Shown here piece by piece: positions 6,211-9,113 of a stretch of DNA of 9,113 bases. The position numbers were made by a program, and so were the translations under genes. The notes beneath the pieces are model-generated. The model did not search any database. It was not told the DNA's origin and saw only the letters and a program-made list of their open reading frames with translations. Within the stretch, counting starts at the first letter, position 1, and each line of letters begins with the position of its first letter. The stretch is from CAZGYE01 sp964530165 (GTDB lineage: Bacteria; Planctomycetota; Planctomycetia; Planctomycetales; Planctomycetaceae). Location: assembly GCA_964530165.1 (NCBI GenBank), contig CAZGYE010000246.1, forward strand, positions 1-9,113, written 5' to 3'.

Positions 6211-6839
6211 TTTTTTTTGATCTCGCCGCGGCTCCACTCCAACCGGCCGTCGAGCCGGCAGCCCACGTGCAGCGACGGTTGCAGATCGTCGAGAATATCT
6301 TCGTGGGTCGTCGCCAACAGGAACCCGATGTCTGTACGGTTTGACAGCCGGCGGATGTTGAAAGCAATCACTTTCGCCAGCGTACGGTCGAGAGTGGCCG
6401 TGAATTCGTCTGCGAGGATCCACTCCGGCGCGCGTGAGAGGGCCAGCGCCAAACGAAAGCGGTATCGCTGCCCGTCACTCAGCTCCCGCGGTGTTCTCAG
6501 CAGTAATTGGGCTTCGCCCAGACCGCATGTCGACAATAGCTGCAACGCTTCCTGTACCGGCAGATCGAGTGCATCGACGAGAATCCGGTCACCGAGATCG
6601 AGTTCATTGATGTCCAGCACATTCTTCAGTTGCCCCGCCATGGCCCGCATCAGGCTCGATTTGCCGGACCCGGACGAGCCGGTGAAGCAGACAACGTCGC
6701 CCGCTTCCACGGGGAGTTCCAAATCGTCGGCAATGACGTACCGGCCGGTTTCGAATCCGATGCCGAAATGATCCATTACGATCGACGCGTGACTCGACGG
6801 ACGCTTGGATAGGAAGTCGTAGGCGACGGAAAGTTTCAT
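6099..6839 (-). CDS. ABC-type ATPase domain protein (N-terminal half of an ABC-GNAT fusion)
   Basis: The zero-frame product is 246 residues; with a -1 shift at the A9 run (6210-6218) a 410-residue fusion to the GNAT domain is made (6839 to 5608). The ATG at 6839 has no obvious ribosome site. All ABC nucleotide-binding motifs are present: Walker A GSSGSGKSS (54-62), signature LSDGQ (120-124), Walker B ILADEF (141-146) and H-loop H179 (ATTHED). No membrane segment is present and no permease gene is near, so transport is unlikely; it is better seen as a soluble DNA- or protein-processing ABC ATPase. The meaningful sequence ends at IKKK (207-210). The following 36 residues (VSVSPGSCGS...) are the out-of-frame reading of the GNAT start and are probably only a tail of the unshifted product. 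It follows the ParB gene by 63 nt. Confidence 0.85.
   Translation of the reverse strand: MKLSVAYDFLSKRPSSHASIVMDHFGIGFETGRYVIADDLELPVEAGDVVCFTGSSGSGKSSLMRAMAGQLKNVLDINELDLGDRILVDALDLPVQEALQLLSTCGLGEAQLLLRTPRELSDGQRYRFRLALALSRAPEWILADEFTATLDRTLAKVIAFNIRRLSNRTDIGFLLATTHEDILDDLQPSLHVGCRLDGRLEWSRGEIKKKVSVSPGSCGSARAPNPTGRTSHGGIIAATTSASLVT
6171..6240 (-). promoter_or_regulatory. Probable programmed -1 frameshift signal joining ABC and GNAT frames
   Basis: Reading the minus strand, an SD-like GGAGTGGAG (6240-6232) is followed 13 nt later by nine consecutive A (6218-6210). In the ATPase frame these are read AAA AAA AAA, which supplies the slippery heptamer A AAA AAA. After 10 nt comes a 7-bp all-GC stem, CGCCCGG (6199-6193) with CCGGGCG (6177-6171), and a 15-nt loop. 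A -1 slip moves the ribosome from IKKK into SLSIARK of the acyltransferase. The same A9 could instead work by transcriptional slippage (one added A). A sequencing or natural deletion in the homopolymer is the alternative. Confidence 0.65.
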
Positions 6840-6902
6840 GACGTATTTTGAACGTGGAGTTCGGAATGCACGGAGCGACAGGCAGCCTCGCTTGCCGCGG
6901 TG

Positions 6903-7475
6903 TTACGATGGCAGCTTGATGTGTACCGTAAGATTCAGCCGATCCATGAACTGATCCAGCTCCGGCCGAATGCTCTCCCAGCGCTCGCTCGGGATTTCGA
7001 GGGTGACGCGGACGAGACGGTCCTGGGTTTCTATGGGTGTTTCGTCTTTGATTTGCGTCTCTGGAGTCAGGACGAGGCCGCGGATGTCCTCCGGGTCGAA
7101 GCCGGTCAGTGTTGCGTCGAAGTCGGACAATTGGTCCAACTCGGCGACGACATCGATCAGCTTTTCGGGATCCCAATCGCTGCCGACTTGCGAGTTGTTC
7201 AGCGTGACGTTCAACGCCTTCTCTCGATCCAGTGGGAGCGAGACCACGACGACGTCGACCTCTTGAATACCCTGATTCTTCAGAATCTCCAGGCGCTGAT
7301 TTCCCGCGACGACGTGGCCGGTCTGTTCGTTCCAAACGATGGGCTGAACGAGGCTGAATTCGTTGAGCGATCGTTCCAAACGTCGGTAACCGGGGTCTCC
7401 GGGCTTCAGCGCGATGCGCGGGTTGTAAGGCGCCGGTTTGAGACGATCAATGGAAAGGGACTGTAGATTGATCAA
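6903..7475 (-). CDS. ParB/sulfiredoxin-fold (ParB N-terminal domain-like) protein
   Basis: From the TTG at 7475 (AGGA 7 nt upstream) the protein has 190 residues. The earlier in-frame TTG at 7496 has no ribosome site and is rejected. The ParB-N fold is seen as LSIDRLKPAPYNPR (7-20, with the NPR box), LVQPIVW (42-48) and VVAGNQRLEILKNQG (55-69), where GNQR replaces the usual GHRR/GEHR nucleotide-binding motif, then VDVVVV. The rest (about 85-190) is a charged extension ending in a short beta-like segment LTVHIKLPS. It has no HTH domain, so it is not a classic chromosome-partition ParB. Such short ParB-fold proteins are common in phage genomes next to DNA-modification and terminase genes, where they may act as nucleases or NTP-dependent switches. 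It lies between the HTH gene and the ABC-GNAT gene in one operon. Confidence 0.85.
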   Translation of the reverse strand: MINLQSLSIDRLKPAPYNPRIALKPGDPGYRRLERSLNEFSLVQPIVWNEQTGHVVAGNQRLEILKNQGIQEVDVVVVSLPLDREKALNVTLNNSQVGSDWDPEKLIDVVAELDQLSDFDATLTGFDPEDIRGLVLTPETQIKDETPIETQDRLVRVTLEIPSERWESIRPELDQFMDRLNLTVHIKLPS

Positions 7476-7526
7476 GGGATTTTCCTGAAGTGTCAAGAAG
7501 GAAGCCCGCCGGTCGCAACCGGATGG

Positions 7527-7820
7527 TCATGCAGTGTCTCGATCAGCGAACTCCAGAACCTCTGGCGACATGTGAAAGCGCCTGCGCAATTCCTGTTTGA
7601 TCTTGACCAGGCAGCGCGTGACGTGTCCCTTTGGATGCCCGAAGACAAGACCGATTTGCTCCAACGGCCAGCCCGCGTTTTCTCGCAGGGCCAGCATTGC
7701 CAGGTATTTCCATTTTTTCGGGTCCTCGTGAGCATAATGGTCGTGAACCAGGCGCCAGAAATGGTCCGGTCCGGTTCGCGGAAGTATGATCTTGGTTCCA
7801 TCCTGCTTGATAGTGGACAA
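7527..7820 (-). CDS. Small helix-turn-helix protein (sigma region 4-like), first gene of the operon
   Basis: This 97-residue protein starts with TTG at 7820; AAGGA lies 9 nt upstream and no other start is available. Residues about 38-82 (KYLAMLALRENAGW, PLEQIGLVFGHPKGHVTRCL, VKIKQELRRRF) form a helix-turn-helix similar to sigma-70 region 4, with a recognition helix around GHVTRCLVKIKQEL. There is no region 2, so it is not a complete sigma factor. The first 35 residues carry a distinctive KIILPRTGPDHFWRLVHDHY segment. It heads the minus-strand operon and is divergent from the ThiF gene, so autoregulation or activation of the operon is a reasonable guess. It could alternatively be an extra terminase-type DNA-binding subunit. 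Confidence 0.78.
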   Translation of the reverse strand: MSTIKQDGTKIILPRTGPDHFWRLVHDHYAHEDPKKWKYLAMLALRENAGWPLEQIGLVFGHPKGHVTRCLVKIKQELRRRFHMSPEVLEFADRDTA

Positions 7821-7955
7821 TGCCGAAGGTCCTTGCCGATGGGCGGCTGAAGTCGAAAGACAGCGCTGATCGACCGAGCCGGAAACTGATCTATCCGACC
7901 TACCCGCGTTTGTTGCGCGCCAAATGATCCGGCGGGCGACGCCAAATGGCGAAGC

Positions 7956-7969
7956 TCAACCACGGTTGA
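7956..7969. promoter_or_regulatory. Perfect palindrome, candidate operator
   Basis: TCAACC-AC-GGTTGA is a perfect inverted repeat with a 2-nt centre. It lies in the divergent intergenic region, about 136 nt upstream of the HTH gene start, so it is suitably placed for the HTH product or another dimeric regulator. There is no direct evidence of binding. Confidence 0.35.
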
Positions 7970-8055
7970 CGAGTGTGACTCTGGTCGCATCGATAGGGGA
8001 AGAGCAATTCTGGATTTTTTCTCTTGCGTGAAACCAGGTCGCGTGATCGTGTATG

Positions 8056-8082
8056 TTGTTTGAAAGAAAACGCCGCTAGAAT
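8056..8082 (+). promoter_or_regulatory. Weak sigma-70-like promoter candidate for the ThiF gene
   Basis: TTGTTT (8056-8061) and TAGAAT (8077-8082) are separated by 15 nt, shorter than the ideal 17. The pair is 74 nt upstream of the ThiF start. This is the best-looking pair in the intergenic region, but the match is modest. Confidence 0.3.
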
Positions 8083-8156
8083 GAAAAAGAGACAAGAAAA
8101 GGGGGGAGGGAGTCTGCTTCCTGATCCCAATTCTTCAATCATCAGGTCAAGAACGG

Positions 8157-9113
8157 ATGAAGCCAGAGTTGGAGCGATACAGTCGCCAGATTCTTTTCGC
8201 GGGCTTGAAGGAAGAGGGACAGCAACACCTGCTGGCGAGCAGAGTGTTGTTGTGCGGTTGCGGCGCGCTGGGCACGGTATTGGCCGACACGTTAACGCGG
8301 GCCGGCGTCGGGTACATACGGATCGTCGATCGCGATTTTGTCGAACTGAGCAACCTGCAACGGCAAGTGCTTTTCAATGAGCAGGACATTGCCGATCAGC
8401 TTCCCAAAGCGGTCGCTGCCGCTGAGAAATTGCGGAAGATCAACAGCAGCATCACCATTGAGCCGGTCGTCGCCGACATCGATCACACGAACATTCTGCA
8501 GTTGGCCGAAGGAGCCGATCTCATCCTCGACGGCACCGATAATTTCGAGGTTCGTTTTCTCATCAACGATGCATCGCTGGAAACGGGAACTCCGTGGATT
8601 TACGCCGGCTGCGTTGGCAGCCACGGGCAGACAATGACGATCTTTCCCAACGAGACGGCCTGCCTGCGCTGTTTAATCGACTCGGCTCCCGAACCAGGCA
8701 GCACCGAAACGTGCGATACCGCCGGCGTGCTCGGTCCTGCCATCAACGTCGTCGCCTCGATACAGTCCATCGACGCGATGAAGATCCTCTCCGGTCAGCG
8801 CGAGCTCGTTTCGCCATCGCTGACGATTATTGACGTCTGGGACGGCAGTTTCCGCAGGTTGAGCGTCGAGGACCTCCGCGAGCGCGCCGCCTGCCCGGCC
8901 TGCAAAGGCGGCCAACGCGTCTGGCTCTCAGGATGCCAGGGGTCACAGAGCACAATTCTCTGCGGACGGAATGCGGTACAGGTTTCACACGGGCAGAAGG
9001 TCCGCCTCTCGTTGGACGAATTGCGGGATCGGCTCGACGGGGTCGGAGAGGTCACGCACAATCAATACCTGCTCCGTCTTCGGCTCAGCAATCCCGACTT
9101 CGAGCTGACGGTA
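8157..9113 (+). CDS. moeB: ThiF/MoeB family E1-like adenylyltransferase (3' end outside window)
   Basis: 319 codons are present and the frame is still open at the window end. Members adenylate the C-terminal glycine of ubiquitin-like sulfur carriers (MoaD or ThiS) for molybdopterin or thiamine synthesis. Motifs are: N-terminal RYSRQILFAGL (7-17), nucleotide-binding GCGALG (34-39), VDRDFVELSNLQRQ (57-70), DGTDNFEVRFLIND (125-138), and zinc cysteine pairs CLRC (169-172) and CPAC (246-249). The candidate active-site C186 lies in ETCDTAGVLGP, matching the MoeB/ThiF position. The part after about 265 is a C-terminal extension (LSLDELRDRL...), not a recognisable rhodanese domain. The start ATG is chosen because MKPELERYSRQ is the family's normal beginning, though the ribosome site is weak. 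It is divergent from the phage-type operon and may simply be the chromosomal neighbour. The moeB symbol is tentative; thiF is equally possible. Confidence 0.92.
   Translation, partial: MKPELERYSRQILFAGLKEEGQQHLLASRVLLCGCGALGTVLADTLTRAGVGYIRIVDRDFVELSNLQRQVLFNEQDIADQLPKAVAAAEKLRKINSSITIEPVVADIDHTNILQLAEGADLILDGTDNFEVRFLINDASLETGTPWIYAGCVGSHGQTMTIFPNETACLRCLIDSAPEPGSTETCDTAGVLGPAINVVASIQSIDAMKILSGQRELVSPSLTIIDVWDGSFRRLSVEDLRERAACPACKGGQRVWLSGCQGSQSTILCGRNAVQVSHGQKVRLSLDELRDRLDGVGEVTHNQYLLRLRLSNPDFELTV

Larger units (their letters stand above)
7821..8156. other. Divergent intergenic region (336 nt) without a supported gene
   Basis: Several frames are open through here on both strands, but none has a believable start, ribosome site or recognisable motif. 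The region should hold the promoters of the minus-strand phage-type operon and the plus-strand ThiF gene. It contains one 14-bp palindrome (7956-7969), two copies of CGCCAAATG (7918-7926, 7940-7948), a weak promoter-like pair (8056-8082) and a purine-rich stretch (8082-8111). Confidence 0.6.

Noticed and set aside
6211..6423. Independent start for the acyltransferase at the GTG 6423
   Set aside because: Residues encoded between 6423 and the A-run in this frame are an out-of-frame reading of the conserved ABC Walker B and H-loop region, so a separate acyltransferase starting there is unlikely.
7493..8095. Minus-strand 200-residue open frame across the HTH gene and the intergenic region
   Set aside because: It is out of frame with the HTH protein, which has a proper motif and ribosome site; the composition (Ser/Arg/Trp-rich) is typical of a shadow frame.
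8024..8380. Plus-strand 118-residue open frame overlapping the start of the ThiF gene
   Set aside because: The ThiF/MoeB frame beginning at 8157 carries all the family motifs; this frame has none.

Overview
The window (about 57% GC by eye) most resembles a planctomycete chromosome. This is judged from protein style, not from a database search: a secreted protein with repeated 'NGTPI..YLE.RN.SDVGN'-type wording, a RAYT start of the form MPRTARIAPGGMVFHVLNRG, a C-terminally extended ThiF/MoeB protein, and dispersed short hairpins and heptamer repeats. It has three parts.

Part A (1-1744) is the end of an integron gene-cassette array, read left to right. A truncated attC site ends at GTTAGGC (129-135). 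It is followed by a cassette with a signal-peptide protein of unknown function (166-717). Next comes a junction invaded by a small inverted-repeat element carrying the first codons of a REP-associated tyrosine transposase (739-906). A second cassette (about 928-1737) encodes a 221-residue protein with a HEPN-type RDHIVH motif (954-1619). Its TAA stop lies inside the first box of a complete 131-bp attC (1614-1744). No integron integrase is in the window; it would lie further left or be absent. A strong 35-nt hairpin (1766-1800) sits just past the last attC.

Part B (1819-7820, minus strand) is a compact phage-type operon. In transcription order it has: a small helix-turn-helix protein, a ParB/sulfiredoxin-fold protein, an ABC ATPase joined by a probable -1 frameshift to a GNAT-fold acyltransferase, a terminase small subunit, a terminase large subunit, a lambda-type portal protein and a 124-residue protein of unknown function. 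Each recognised packaging protein looks intact. No capsid, maturation protease or tail gene follows, because the module runs directly into the integron array. It could be a prophage remnant, a satellite or a domesticated packaging module. ATPase plus acyltransferase plus ParB next to terminase genes suggests DNA modification or processing coupled to packaging; this is inference.

Part C (7821-9113) is a 336-nt divergent intergenic region with one 14-bp palindrome and a weak promoter candidate, then a ThiF/MoeB-type E1-like adenylyltransferase on the plus strand that runs off the window end.

The most notable observation is the ABC/GNAT junction. A run of nine A (minus strand) is preceded by an SD-like GGAGTGGAG and followed 10 nt later by a 7-bp all-GC stem-loop. 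This is the layout of a dnaX-type programmed frameshift signal, and it would yield a 410-residue fusion as well as a 246-residue ATPase.
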